A stretch of 8,797 bases of DNA from Comamonadaceae bacterium (GTDB lineage: Bacteria > Pseudomonadota > Gammaproteobacteria > Burkholderiales > Burkholderiaceae_C): positions 1 through 8,797 of the forward strand of contig CANBRV010000082.1 of the NCBI GenBank assembly GCA_947372005.1. The letters are read 5' to 3'. Below are positions 1-7,024 of the stretch, piece after piece. Numbering within the stretch: position 1 is the first letter of the stretch; each line of letters starts with the position of its first letter. The notes beneath the pieces are model-generated. The model searched no databases. It had not been told where the DNA came from and saw nothing but the letters and a program-made list of their open reading frames with translations. A program made the translations under genes and the position numbers.

Positions 1-494
1 GTGCCGCCCATTTTGAACTGGCCATCCGTACCAGCTTTCATTGCTTTGACCAAGTCTGCCGTTGTTTTGTACGGCATGTCAGCATTAACCCAAAGTACAA
101 ATTCGTCAAGCGCCAGCATTGCGACAGGCGTTAAGTCTTTCCAATTAAATGGAACTCCTGTTGCTAGCGGTGTTGTAAACAAATTAGACAATGTAATAAT
201 AATTTTGTGTCCATCGCTCTTATGCCCTTTGACATCTAAAAATCCTTCAGCACCAGCGCCGCCGCCCTTATTGACAACTACTAAGGGTTGATTCATTAGC
301 TTATGTTTAGTAATAACGCCCTGTAAAAAACGCGCCATTTGATCTGCCCCGCCGCCTGTCCCCGCTGGCACAATAAACTCAACTGGTTTAGTCGGCTGCC
401 ACTGCGCATGAGCGGTGTTTACTAGGGTACTCGCGGCCATCAGCCCCAAGCTGCCTGCAATGATGGAGCGCTTAAAAAATGTATGGATAGACAT
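1..494 (-). CDS. Bug/TctC-family periplasmic solute-binding protein (C-terminus outside window)
   Basis: Extracytoplasmic binding receptor of the Bug (TctC) family, normally partner of a tripartite tricarboxylate-type transporter; it captures a carboxylate or similar small solute in the periplasm. The visible 164 codons begin with a signal peptide: basic start (MSIHTFFKR), hydrophobic stretch at residues 11-25 and an AHA|QW cleavage site near residue 30. The mature part opens with the family pattern QWQPTKPVEFIVPAGTGGGAD (here residues 31-51) and continues with LVVVNKGGGAGAEG (71-84), both typical of Bug proteins. The ATG at 494-492 is supported by AGGA at 506-503. About half of a usual 320-residue protein is present; the cut is the window edge, not a break. 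The ligand cannot be told, because Bug paralogues are numerous and often orphaned from transporter genes. It diverges from ftsH. Confidence 0.93.
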   Translation of the reverse strand, partial: MSIHTFFKRSIIAGSLGLMAASTLVNTAHAQWQPTKPVEFIVPAGTGGGADQMARFLQGVITKHKLMNQPLVVVNKGGGAGAEGFLDVKGHKSDGHKIIITLSNLFTTPLATGVPFNWKDLTPVAMLALDEFVLWVNADMPYKTTADLVKAMKAGTDGQFKMGG

Positions 495-577
495 GACGGT
501 TTTCCTATTTAAAGATAACAAATAACTATGGCGTGAGTTTTTCAGATTACTCTTGCCAAACTGTTGACCAAGATCAA

Positions 578-591
578 CTTTGCTAGCAAAG
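578..591. repeat. Perfect 14-bp palindrome in the Bug-ftsH divergent gap
   Basis: CTTTGCTAGCAAAG reads identically on both strands. Immediately before it, 564-577 (TTGACCAAGATCAA) is a second, imperfect dyad with TTGA/TCAA arms. Placement between two divergent genes, 84 bp upstream of the Bug gene start and about 170 bp before ftsH, suits an operator for a dimeric regulator, but no regulator gene is in view. Operator function is inference. I could not find a convincing -35/-10 pair next to it. Confidence 0.5.
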
Positions 592-746
592 CCTTCTAGT
601 AAAAACCCGCATAGCGATGACGCGAATGTGTATACAGAGGTATGTAGAAGAGATGCCTGCTGATGCCCTTGTAATATGGATCGCAGCCCCAAGCTTACTC
701 GCTATCATTGCCACTTAGTTATCATTCGCAAATACTTTTGCATTTT

Positions 747-750
747 GGAG
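747..750 (+). promoter_or_regulatory. Shine-Dalgarno site deciding the ftsH start
   Basis: GGAG lies 8 nt before the TTG at 759. No comparable site precedes the in-frame TTG at 708, so the shorter reading is preferred. Confidence 0.75.
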
Positions 751-758
751 ATTTCACC

Positions 759-2771
759 TTGTCTCAAACCCCATCTAAAAACCCGATTAATGACCCGTCG
801 GGCGGATCTAATCGACCAAACAACAATCAAGGTCCTGGCAATTGGTTTTCCAAATTTGGAGTTTGGGTTGTCATCGCTTTAGTGCTGTCGGCCGTTTTTA
901 ATAAATTAGATTTGAAGAGCGGAAGTGCATCAGCCAGTTACATTGGCTACTCTGACTTTTTGGAGCAAGTCCGAGCTAAAAATATTAAGCAAGTGACTAT
1001 GTCGGAAGGCCAAGGCAATAGTGAAATTGTGGCTGTCACAGCAGATGGCAACAAAATTCGAACCACGGCAACCTATATGGATAGAGGCTTGGTGGGGGAT
1101 TTGATCGCAAATGGCGTGAAATTTGATGTCCGTCCGCGCGAAGATACGCCATTTTTGCTGTCGCTTTTCATGAACTTTGGGCCAACACTTTTGTTCTTGG
1201 GTATTTGGATTTATTTCGCCAAAAAAATGCAAGGTGGATCGGGCGGCGGGATCTTCGGATTTGGTAAATCAAAAGCCAAAGTTTTAGATGTTGCTACGCA
1301 GCGCGTGACTTTTGCTGATGTGGCTGGTTGCGACGAAGCCAAAGAAGAAGTGAAGGAGGTGGTGGACTTCTTGAAAGACCCAGCACGCTTTGAAAAACTG
1401 GGCGGGCGTATTCCACGCGGCCTTTTGATGGTCGGGCCTCCTGGTACAGGTAAGACCTTGCTTGCTAAAAGCATTGCTGGCGAAGCTAACGTGCCGTTTT
1501 TTAGCATCAGTGGCTCGGATTTTGTGGAGATGTTTGTCGGCGTTGGTGCATCGCGTGTGCGTGATATGTTTGATAACGCTAAGCGCAACGCGCCGTGTAT
1601 TATTTTTATTGACGAGATTGATGCAGTCGGTCGTCAGCGCGGCGGCATGGGTGGCGGCGGGCATGATGAGCGCGAACAAACACTCAATGCTTTGCTCGTC
1701 GAAATGGATGGTTTCGAAACCAACAAAGGCGTGATTGTGATTGCCGCAACCAATCGTCCAGATGTATTGGATGCGGCGCTTTTGCGCCCAGGACGTTTTG
1801 ATCGCCAAGTTTATGTGACGCTGCCAGATATTCGTGGTCGCGAGCAAATCTTGGGTGTTCATATGCGAAAAATCCCGATTGGACAAGATATCAATGCAAA
1901 CGTGATTGCGCGCGGCACCCCAGGTATGAGCGGAGCAGACTTAGCTAACTTGTGTAATGAGGCGGCCTTGATGGCAGCACGTCGCGGCGCAACGGTTGTT
2001 GGCATGGCGGATTTTGAGCGTGCTAAAGACAAAATCTTTATGGGGCCTGAGCGTAAGAGCATGGTCATGCCAGAAGCTGAGCGCAAAAACACTGCGTATC
2101 ACGAAGCAGGTCACGCTTTGATTGGTAAGTTGTTGCCTAAATGCGATCCTGTTCACAAAGTCACCATCATTCCGCGCGGACGCGCACTAGGTGTGACGTT
2201 TAGCTTGCCAGCCGAGGATCGATACAGCCATGATCGTGAGTTCATGTTGAATCAAATCAGTATGCTTTTTGGTGGTCGTATCGCTGAGGAGGTCTTCATG
2301 CATCAGATGACGACTGGCGCATCTAATGATTTTGAACGTGCCACTCAAATGGCGCGTGATATGGTGATGAAGTACGGCATGAGTGACGCTATGGGTCCGA
2401 TGGTCTATGCGGATAAAGAAGGCGAATCCTTCCTTGGTCGTCAGTTTGCTGGTGCGTCTGGCATTAGCCAAGAGACTTTGCAAAAGGTTGATGGTGAAGT
2501 GAGGCGCATCATTGATACGCAATACAAAGTGGCTCGTGATTTGATTGAAGGCAATGCAGACAAGATGCACGCAATGGCCAAGGCTCTTCTAGAGTGGGAA
2601 ACCATTGACGCCGACCAAATTAACGACATCATGGACGGTAAAGAACCTAAGGCTCCTTTGGACTGGGCTCCTCGCAAACCACTGGATCCAATTCCACCCG
2701 TGGTTGGATTGCAAACACCCATGCCGCCGCAGGCCGCACCAACTAGTCCCTCTCAGCCAATGGCGTCGTAA
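759..2771 (+). CDS. ftsH: ATP-dependent zinc metalloprotease FtsH
   Basis: Membrane-anchored AAA+ protease that extracts and degrades misassembled membrane proteins and short-lived regulators (in E. coli, sigma-32 and LpxC). With the TTG start at 759 it has 670 residues. Visible in order: transmembrane segment at about 33-47; periplasmic domain; second transmembrane segment at about 131-153; Walker A GPPGTGKT (226-233); pore residue F259 in MFVGVG; Walker B IIFIDEID (281-288); second region of homology with arginine fingers R343 and R346; zinc motif HEAGH (448-452) with third ligand D524 in ASNDFERAT. All catalytic residues are intact. The tail (about 640-670) is rich in Pro, Gln and Ser, as is common in the family. 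Odd points are the TTG start and about 26 polar residues (Asn, Pro, Gly, Ser) before the usual NWFSK-type beginning, where relatives normally start. It is followed by folP after 42 bp. Confidence 0.98.
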   Translation: MSQTPSKNPINDPSGGSNRPNNNQGPGNWFSKFGVWVVIALVLSAVFNKLDLKSGSASASYIGYSDFLEQVRAKNIKQVTMSEGQGNSEIVAVTADGNKIRTTATYMDRGLVGDLIANGVKFDVRPREDTPFLLSLFMNFGPTLLFLGIWIYFAKKMQGGSGGGIFGFGKSKAKVLDVATQRVTFADVAGCDEAKEEVKEVVDFLKDPARFEKLGGRIPRGLLMVGPPGTGKTLLAKSIAGEANVPFFSISGSDFVEMFVGVGASRVRDMFDNAKRNAPCIIFIDEIDAVGRQRGGMGGGGHDEREQTLNALLVEMDGFETNKGVIVIAATNRPDVLDAALLRPGRFDRQVYVTLPDIRGREQILGVHMRKIPIGQDINANVIARGTPGMSGADLANLCNEAALMAARRGATVVGMADFERAKDKIFMGPERKSMVMPEAERKNTAYHEAGHALIGKLLPKCDPVHKVTIIPRGRALGVTFSLPAEDRYSHDREFMLNQISMLFGGRIAEEVFMHQMTTGASNDFERATQMARDMVMKYGMSDAMGPMVYADKEGESFLGRQFAGASGISQETLQKVDGEVRRIIDTQYKVARDLIEGNADKMHAMAKALLEWETIDADQINDIMDGKEPKAPLDWAPRKPLDPIPPVVGLQTPMPPQAAPTSPSQPMAS

Positions 2772-2789
2772 GGCTCTTTGTTGATCTAG
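2770..2789 (+). promoter_or_regulatory. Relic folP start: SD, TTG and in-frame TAG
   Basis: AAGG at 2770-2773 stands 7 nt before a TTG (2781). The reading is then TTG ATC TAG, in frame with folP, followed by codons for QTSRFALDL leading into the folP body. Reading the TAG as Trp would give a start of MIWQTSRFALDL. From memory, E. coli FolP (MKLFAQGTSLDL) has the same number of residues up to the shared Leu-Asp-Leu and on to the MGI motif. The simplest reading is a TGG to TAG change at 2788. Alternatives are a sequencing error or a deliberate two-codon upstream ORF. Confidence 0.6.
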
Positions 2790-2813
2790 CAGACCAGCCG
2801 CTTTGCACTTGAT

Positions 2814-3626
2814 TTGACGTTGCCCCGAATCATGGGCATCGTCAACTTGACGCCTGATTCTTTTTCAGATGGTGGTCAACACCGTACAGATGCTGATGCA
2901 ATTCGGTTTGCGGAGCAGCTGCTCAAAGATGGCGCCGATATTCTTGACCTGGGCGCTGAGTCGACACGCCCTGGTAGTACTCCTGTGCCTGCGGGCGAAG
3001 AGCTTGCAAGGCTTGCTCCCGTGCTACGCGAAGCCGTACGCTGGAACATCCCAATTTCGATTGATACCTATAAACCTATCGTGATGCAGACGGCACTGGA
3101 TATGGGGGCTGACATCATCAACGATGTGTGGGCGCTGAGACATGAGGGTGCCGTTGACGTCGTTGCGAAGCACAAAACTTGCGGCATGTGCATCATGCAT
3201 ATGAACGGTGAGCCTGCGACGATGCAATCTAATCCAATGACCGGCAATGTTGTTGTTGGTGTGAAAGATTTTTTATCCGAGCGCAGCCAAGTTTTGAATA
3301 AACATAAGATTGCTCGCAACCGTATTGTGTGGGATGTGGGCATTGGTTTTGGGAAAACACCGGAGCAAAATTTTGAACTGCTCACCAAGCAGTCTGCTTT
3401 CCTACCCAGTGGCTACCCACTCTTGTGCGCATGGTCGCGTAAGTCTAGCCTTGGAAAAATCATAGGTCATAGTAAAGAAGACCCAGCCAGTGAACGCGTG
3501 TTTGCCAGTGTCGCCGCTGCGGTAATTGCAGTGGAACGTGGAGCACGGCTAGTGCGGGTTCACGATGTAGTGGCGACTAAACAGGCGCTACAAGTTTGGG
3601 GCGCGGCCAAGAAGCAATATGATTAA
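2814..3626 (+). CDS. folP: Dihydropteroate synthase FolP
   Basis: Condenses 6-hydroxymethyl-dihydropterin diphosphate with p-aminobenzoate to give dihydropteroate in folate synthesis; cytoplasmic TIM barrel and sulfonamide target. From the TTG at 2814 it has 270 residues. Motifs: MGIVNLTPDSFSDGG (7-21, diphosphate loop), DLGAESTRPG (45-54), SIDTYKP with D84, INDV (102-105), MHMNGEP (128-134), DVGIGFGK (174-181), SRKSSLG (208-214) and RVHDV (248-252). All key residues are present. The usual DPG of the sixth strand reads DVG. The start is uncertain: neither this TTG nor the ATG at 2832 has a visible SD, and the family's first 12 or so residues are encoded upstream but interrupted by TAG at 2787-2789. 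It lies between ftsH and glmM, the order common in proteobacteria, and is probably cotranscribed with them. Confidence 0.93.
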   Translation: MTLPRIMGIVNLTPDSFSDGGQHRTDADAIRFAEQLLKDGADILDLGAESTRPGSTPVPAGEELARLAPVLREAVRWNIPISIDTYKPIVMQTALDMGADIINDVWALRHEGAVDVVAKHKTCGMCIMHMNGEPATMQSNPMTGNVVVGVKDFLSERSQVLNKHKIARNRIVWDVGIGFGKTPEQNFELLTKQSAFLPSGYPLLCAWSRKSSLGKIIGHSKEDPASERVFASVAAAVIAVERGARLVRVHDVVATKQALQVWGAAKKQYD

Positions 3627-3644
3627 ATCTTTCGATCAACGAAT

Positions 3645-3651
3645 AAAAGGA
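3645..3651 (+). promoter_or_regulatory. Shine-Dalgarno site of glmM
   Basis: AAAAGGA ends 5 nt before the glmM ATG at 3657. It is the strongest ribosome binding site in the plus-strand block. Confidence 0.75.
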
Positions 3652-3656
3652 CTGAA

Positions 3657-4985
3657 ATGACTAAGCGGCAATTTTTTGGAACGGATGGCATTCGCGGAAC
3701 AGTGGGCGCGCATCCCATTACACCTGACTTTGTTTTGAAGCTAGCTCATGCAGTGGGACATGTTCTGAAGCAAACTGAAAGTAAGCCTGTTGTTGTGATT
3801 GGCAAAGACACGCGGTTGTCAGGTTACATGTTAGAGAGCGCGTTGGAGTCGGGTTTTAACTCGGCTGGCGTGGATGTAGTGCTCCTAGGGCCGTTGCCAA
3901 CGCCTGGCGTGGCTTATCTCACAAGGGCTCTAAGAGCAAGTCTTGGTGTGGTGATTAGCGCCAGCCATAACTCTTATCCTGACAATGGAATTAAATTCTT
4001 TAGTAGTCAGGGCACCAAATTGGATGATGCTTGGGAGCTGGCGGTAGAGTCAGAGATGACTAAAGCACCTGTGTGGGCTGAATCTGCAGCTATTGGCCGA
4101 GCAAAGCGTTTGGATGATGCTGCTGGACGATATCTTGAGTTTTGCAAATCAACGTTTGATAACAATTTAAATTTGCATGGTATGAAGATTGTGGTGGATG
4201 CCGCGCATGGTGCCGCCTATCAAGTGGCACCTAAGGTTTTTCATGAGTTAGGTGCTGAAGTCATTGCGATTGGCTGTACGCCAGATGGCATTAATATCAA
4301 TGAAGGAGTAGGGGCAACGCATCCAGCGGCACTCATTGATGCCGTTAAATCTCACGGCGCAGACTATGGCGTGGCACTTGATGGCGATGCAGATCGCCTG
4401 CAAATGGTAGATAAAGCTGGACGGCTATTCAATGGCGACGAACTGGTGTATTTGCTTGCATTGGATCGGATAAAAAATGGCGAAAAAATCGATGGCGTCG
4501 TCGGTACTTTAATGACCAACATGGCGATTGAAGTGGGTTTGAAGCGCCTTGGCGTTGATCTTATTCGCGCGAAAGTAGGCGATCGATATGTTTTGGAAGC
4601 CTTAGCAGATAAGGGTTGGCGATTGGGTGGCGAAAGCTCGGGACACATCTTAGTCCTTGATAAGCACAGCACCGGTGATGGCTTAGTCAGTGCCTTGCAA
4701 GTGCTGCAGGCGGTGAGTCGATTGGGGCAATCAATGGCGGAGGCGTTAGCAGATGTTCCGCTTTTTCCGCAGACGATGCTGAATGTGAAAGTAAAGCCGG
4801 GATCTGATTGGCAAAGCAACGTACCGCTTCAAAAATTAATTAAAGAGGTTGAAGCTGAGCTAGGCGATACAGGTCGCGTTTTGATCCGTGCTAGTGGTAC
4901 AGAACCTGTGGTTCGTGTGATGGTGGAGGCTCGTGAAGCAGTGATGGCAAAGACTTTGGCTGAAAGGCTAGCTGCTGCACTTTAA
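3657..4985 (+). CDS. glmM: Phosphoglucosamine mutase GlmM
   Basis: Interconverts glucosamine-6-phosphate and glucosamine-1-phosphate in the cytoplasm, on the route to UDP-GlcNAc for peptidoglycan and lipopolysaccharide. The 442 residues match the family's usual 440-450. Visible: start motif RQFFGTDGIRG (4-14); active-site loop VVISASHN with the phosphorylated serine at S103; metal loop LDGDADR with D242, D244 and D246; sugar-binding GGESSGH (324-330); phosphate-binding RASGTEPVVR (411-420). One small oddity is SASHNSYPDNG, where most relatives have Pro after ASHN. It lies 30 bp after folP. Its stop codon overlaps that of the converging tauE-type gene at 4982-4985, so no terminator separates them. 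Confidence 0.98.
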   Translation: MTKRQFFGTDGIRGTVGAHPITPDFVLKLAHAVGHVLKQTESKPVVVIGKDTRLSGYMLESALESGFNSAGVDVVLLGPLPTPGVAYLTRALRASLGVVISASHNSYPDNGIKFFSSQGTKLDDAWELAVESEMTKAPVWAESAAIGRAKRLDDAAGRYLEFCKSTFDNNLNLHGMKIVVDAAHGAAYQVAPKVFHELGAEVIAIGCTPDGININEGVGATHPAALIDAVKSHGADYGVALDGDADRLQMVDKAGRLFNGDELVYLLALDRIKNGEKIDGVVGTLMTNMAIEVGLKRLGVDLIRAKVGDRYVLEALADKGWRLGGESSGHILVLDKHSTGDGLVSALQVLQAVSRLGQSMAEALADVPLFPQTMLNVKVKPGSDWQSNVPLQKLIKEVEAELGDTGRVLIRASGTEPVVRVMVEAREAVMAKTLAERLAAAL

Positions 4986-5794
4986 CTGCTAAATCCCTTC
5001 CAAAGCATATAAATCGCTTGTAGGTAGAGTGCGCAAGCAAACCCGCGTTTGAGCAGTAAAACAGGTAAGTGATGTGCAAATCGAACGCCGACAGGCGCCA
5101 TGATGGAGCTTGCAATGGCGAGTATTAAAAGCGCAGGTAAAAAGACGAAGCCAAGCGAATGTTCGGGCAATCCACTTAATCCCCAGCCTGTATAGATAAA
5201 GCCGCAAGTATTGATGATGGCCAGTGGCATGCCAAACGCTGCACTGGTGGCAATCGCGTTATGAAGCGGGATATTACGCGCTGACAAATAGGGAACAGTA
5301 ATAAATGCGCCGCCCGCGCCCACCATACCAGAGAGCAAACCGATAAACGTTCCCATCAGGCCTTGTCTAATGGGACTCGGTAATGTTTTTGTGGCAACAG
5401 GCTTTTTAGCGAGCAGCATATTGGTCGCTGCGTAGCAAATAAAGAGGCCAAAAAAAACAGCCAGTGCTTGGCCCTTGATGATATTGAACAGCAAAGCGCT
5501 TGTGATCAAGCTGCCCAACACAATGCCTGGCGTAAAGGTTTTAAAAATATCCCACCGAATTGCGCCGCGCTTGTGCTGTGCACGAACATTAGAGATGGAC
5601 ACAAAAACGACCGTCGCCATTGCAGTGGCTATAGACATCTTGACAGATAAATCGGCATTGATACCGCGGTGCGAAAGAATATAGGTCACGAATGGCACAG
5701 TCATCATGCCGCCACCAATGCCTAGGACGCCTGCTAAAAATCCTGTGAAAAGTCCAAGCGCCGCAAGTTCGGCAATGAGAAGTGGTTCAAGCAT
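4982..5794 (-). CDS. TauE/SafE (TSUP) family membrane permease
   Basis: Predicted inner-membrane anion transporter of the TauE/SafE (formerly DUF81) family; members carry sulfite, sulfoacetate, sulfolactate or other small acids, and the substrate here cannot be told. It has 270 residues from the ATG at 5794-5792; a TTG three codons earlier (5803) is an alternative start, with a TGA directly before it. About eight hydrophobic segments are visible. The internal duplication typical of the family shows as AGVLGIGGGMMTVPFV (21-36) and SGMVGAGGAFITVPYL (155-170). No clear SD precedes either start. The gene begins 33 nt downstream of the 6S RNA 3' end on the same strand, so it may depend on transcription through ssrS. 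Its stop overlaps glmM's by 4 bp. Confidence 0.92.
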   Translation of the reverse strand: MLEPLLIAELAALGLFTGFLAGVLGIGGGMMTVPFVTYILSHRGINADLSVKMSIATAMATVVFVSISNVRAQHKRGAIRWDIFKTFTPGIVLGSLITSALLFNIIKGQALAVFFGLFICYAATNMLLAKKPVATKTLPSPIRQGLMGTFIGLLSGMVGAGGAFITVPYLSARNIPLHNAIATSAAFGMPLAIINTCGFIYTGWGLSGLPEHSLGFVFLPALLILAIASSIMAPVGVRFAHHLPVLLLKRGFACALYLQAIYMLWKGFSS

Positions 5795-5827
5795 CGGAAT
5801 CAATCAAGAGGCAGCAATGAAATGAGG

Positions 5828-6009
5828 GTGTCTGCAAACAAACCCAAAGCCGCATTCCTGAACCAAAGGTTCAGGTCGACACAGTCAAACGTAGGTTGGG
5901 AGACCCTAACGCGAGGGTGGCTACACGCTGCTACGTTTTGTTCCATGTCTGGTGCTCAAAGAGCATTGGTTCAAGGAAATATAGGACTTTGGCGAATGCT
6001 GGCAGACAC
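5828..6009 (-). ncRNA. ssrS: 6S RNA
   Basis: Regulatory RNA that mimics an open promoter and holds the housekeeping sigma-70 RNA polymerase, mainly in stationary phase. The 182 nt fold into the 6S rod (numbering from 6009): closing stem 1-8 with 175-182 (GUGUCUGC/GCAGACAC); second stem 18-25 with 159-166; large central bubble; terminal arm with 61-64/129-132, AAACGUAG (72-79) pairing CUACGUUU (116-123), and apical hairpin 92-96/103-107. The 3' side of the bubble carries hairpin CCUGAACC-UUU-GGUUCAGG (135-153), matching the CUUGAACC-hairpin of E. coli 6S, and the 5' side holds AUAUUUC (28-34) as in E. coli around its product-RNA start. Length is close to E. coli's 183-184 nt. A TAGAAT box sits at the right distance upstream, and zapA is nearby as in other proteobacteria. 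Ends are approximate. Confidence 0.9.
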
Positions 6010-6014
6010 GCTAG

Positions 6015-6020
6015 ATTCTA
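6015..6020 (-). promoter_or_regulatory. Probable -10 box of ssrS
   Basis: TAGAAT on the minus strand differs by one base from TATAAT and lies 5 nt before the predicted first base of 6S RNA at 6009. No good -35 match is seen 16-18 nt further upstream, which falls in the guaC-ssrS gap and guaC 3' end. The call rests on spacing to the folded RNA. Confidence 0.55.
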
Positions 6021-6046
6021 GGCTATGCCTGCGAAATCGTTACGAC

Positions 6047-7024
6047 TTACATTAACAAATGTTCACCCGCGTTATCGCCGCCCAAAATCACGTAATTCAC
6101 TTTGCGAATGTCCATGAGCTTCTTTCCGCCCGAATAGCTGATGGAGCTTTGTACGTCTTCTTCCATTTCAACCAATGTAGCCGCTAGCTTGCCCTTGATG
6201 GGTTCTAAGATTCGCTTGCCTTCGACGTGTTTGTATTCACCTTTGTTGAAGTCGGACGCGCTGCCGTAGTACTCTTTGAAGAGCTTGCCATCCACTTCTA
6301 CGGTCTGGCCAGGACTTTCTTCGTGACCTGCCAACATCGATCCAATCATGACCATCGTTGCGCCAAAACGGATAGATTTAGCAATATCACCGTGCTCGCG
6401 GATACCGCCATCAGCAATGATAGGCTTGGTTGCCACGCGTGCGCACCATTTGAGCGCTGAGAGTTGCCATCCGCCTGTACCAAATCCTGTTTTCATTTTG
6501 GTGATGCAGACTTTGCCTGGGCCAATGCCAACCTTGGTCGCATCTGCGCCCCAATTTTCTAAATCGATGATCGCTTCAGGAGTACCAACGTTGCCCGCAA
6601 TAATGAAAGCTTTTGGCAGATGTGCTTTCAAGTAAGCGATCATGTTTTTTACACTATCGGCATGACCATGCGCGATGTCGATCGTGATGTATTCAGGCGA
6701 TAACTTTTCTGCCAAAAACTTATCTACGGTGTCGTAGTCAGCCTTTTTTACACCCAAAGAAATAGAAGCAAAAACGCCTTTGGCATGCATGGATTTGACA
6801 AACTGCAGATTGTCCAGATCAAAGCGATGCATGACATAAAAATAACCATTTTGAGCCATCCATTCACAAATAGATTCATTTAGAACGGTTTTCATATTGG
6901 CAGGCACGACGGGAATCCGGAAGGAGCGCCCCCCCAATTCAACACTGGCATCACATTCAGAGCGTGATTCCACGCGGCATTTACGTGGCAATAAAAGGAC
7001 GTTGTCGTAGTCGAAGATTTCCAT
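6047..7024 (-). CDS. guaC: GMP reductase GuaC
   Basis: NADPH-dependent reductive deamination of GMP to IMP, returning guanine nucleotides to the common purine pool; cytoplasmic TIM barrel related to IMP dehydrogenase. It has 325 residues from the ATG at 7024, with GGAG (7037-7034) 9 nt upstream; an earlier in-frame TTG (7039) overlaps that SD and is rejected. Visible: FDYDN and ESRSECD near the start (4-25); PANM (41-44); YITIDIAHGH (112-121); IAGNVGTPE (142-150); GIGPGKVCITKMKTGFGTGG (166-185) with catalytic C173; IIADGGIREHGDIAKS (202-217); GSASDFNKG (254-262); SSISYSGG (293-300). The CBS domains of IMP dehydrogenase are absent. It resembles the GuaC2 subgroup best known from Firmicutes and also found, to my recollection, in Burkholderiales. 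It lies between zapA and ssrS. Confidence 0.96.
   Translation of the reverse strand: MEIFDYDNVLLLPRKCRVESRSECDASVELGGRSFRIPVVPANMKTVLNESICEWMAQNGYFYVMHRFDLDNLQFVKSMHAKGVFASISLGVKKADYDTVDKFLAEKLSPEYITIDIAHGHADSVKNMIAYLKAHLPKAFIIAGNVGTPEAIIDLENWGADATKVGIGPGKVCITKMKTGFGTGGWQLSALKWCARVATKPIIADGGIREHGDIAKSIRFGATMVMIGSMLAGHEESPGQTVEVDGKLFKEYYGSASDFNKGEYKHVEGKRILEPIKGKLAATLVEMEEDVQSSISYSGGKKLMDIRKVNYVILGGDNAGEHLLM

Noticed and set aside
1..291. 96-codon plus-strand ORF at the window start
   Set aside because: It is the complement of the Bug-family gene, whose signal peptide and family motifs are clear on the minus strand.
708..758. TTG at 708 as the ftsH start
   Set aside because: No SD before it and the extra residues look unlike any FtsH; the TTG at 759 has GGAG at 8 nt.
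1284..1886. 200-codon minus-strand ORF inside ftsH, with other antisense ORFs there and in glmM, folP, guaC and hflX
   Set aside because: Each lies opposite a conserved gene, lacks recognisable domains and has composition expected of a complement frame.
3078..3083. FolP as a sulfonamide-resistant (sul-type) variant
   Set aside because: The residues seen at the Phe28 and Arg-Pro-Gly positions are the susceptible-type ones and gene context is chromosomal.
5858..5876. CCTGAACC-AAA-GGTTCAGG as a rho-independent terminator for tauE or a plus-strand gene
   Set aside because: No T tract on either side, and it fits exactly as the 3' bubble hairpin of 6S RNA.
5822..6055. 77-codon plus-strand ORF in the guaC-tauE gap
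   Set aside because: No family resemblance and no SD, and it lies opposite a fully folding 6S RNA; its frame is open by chance.
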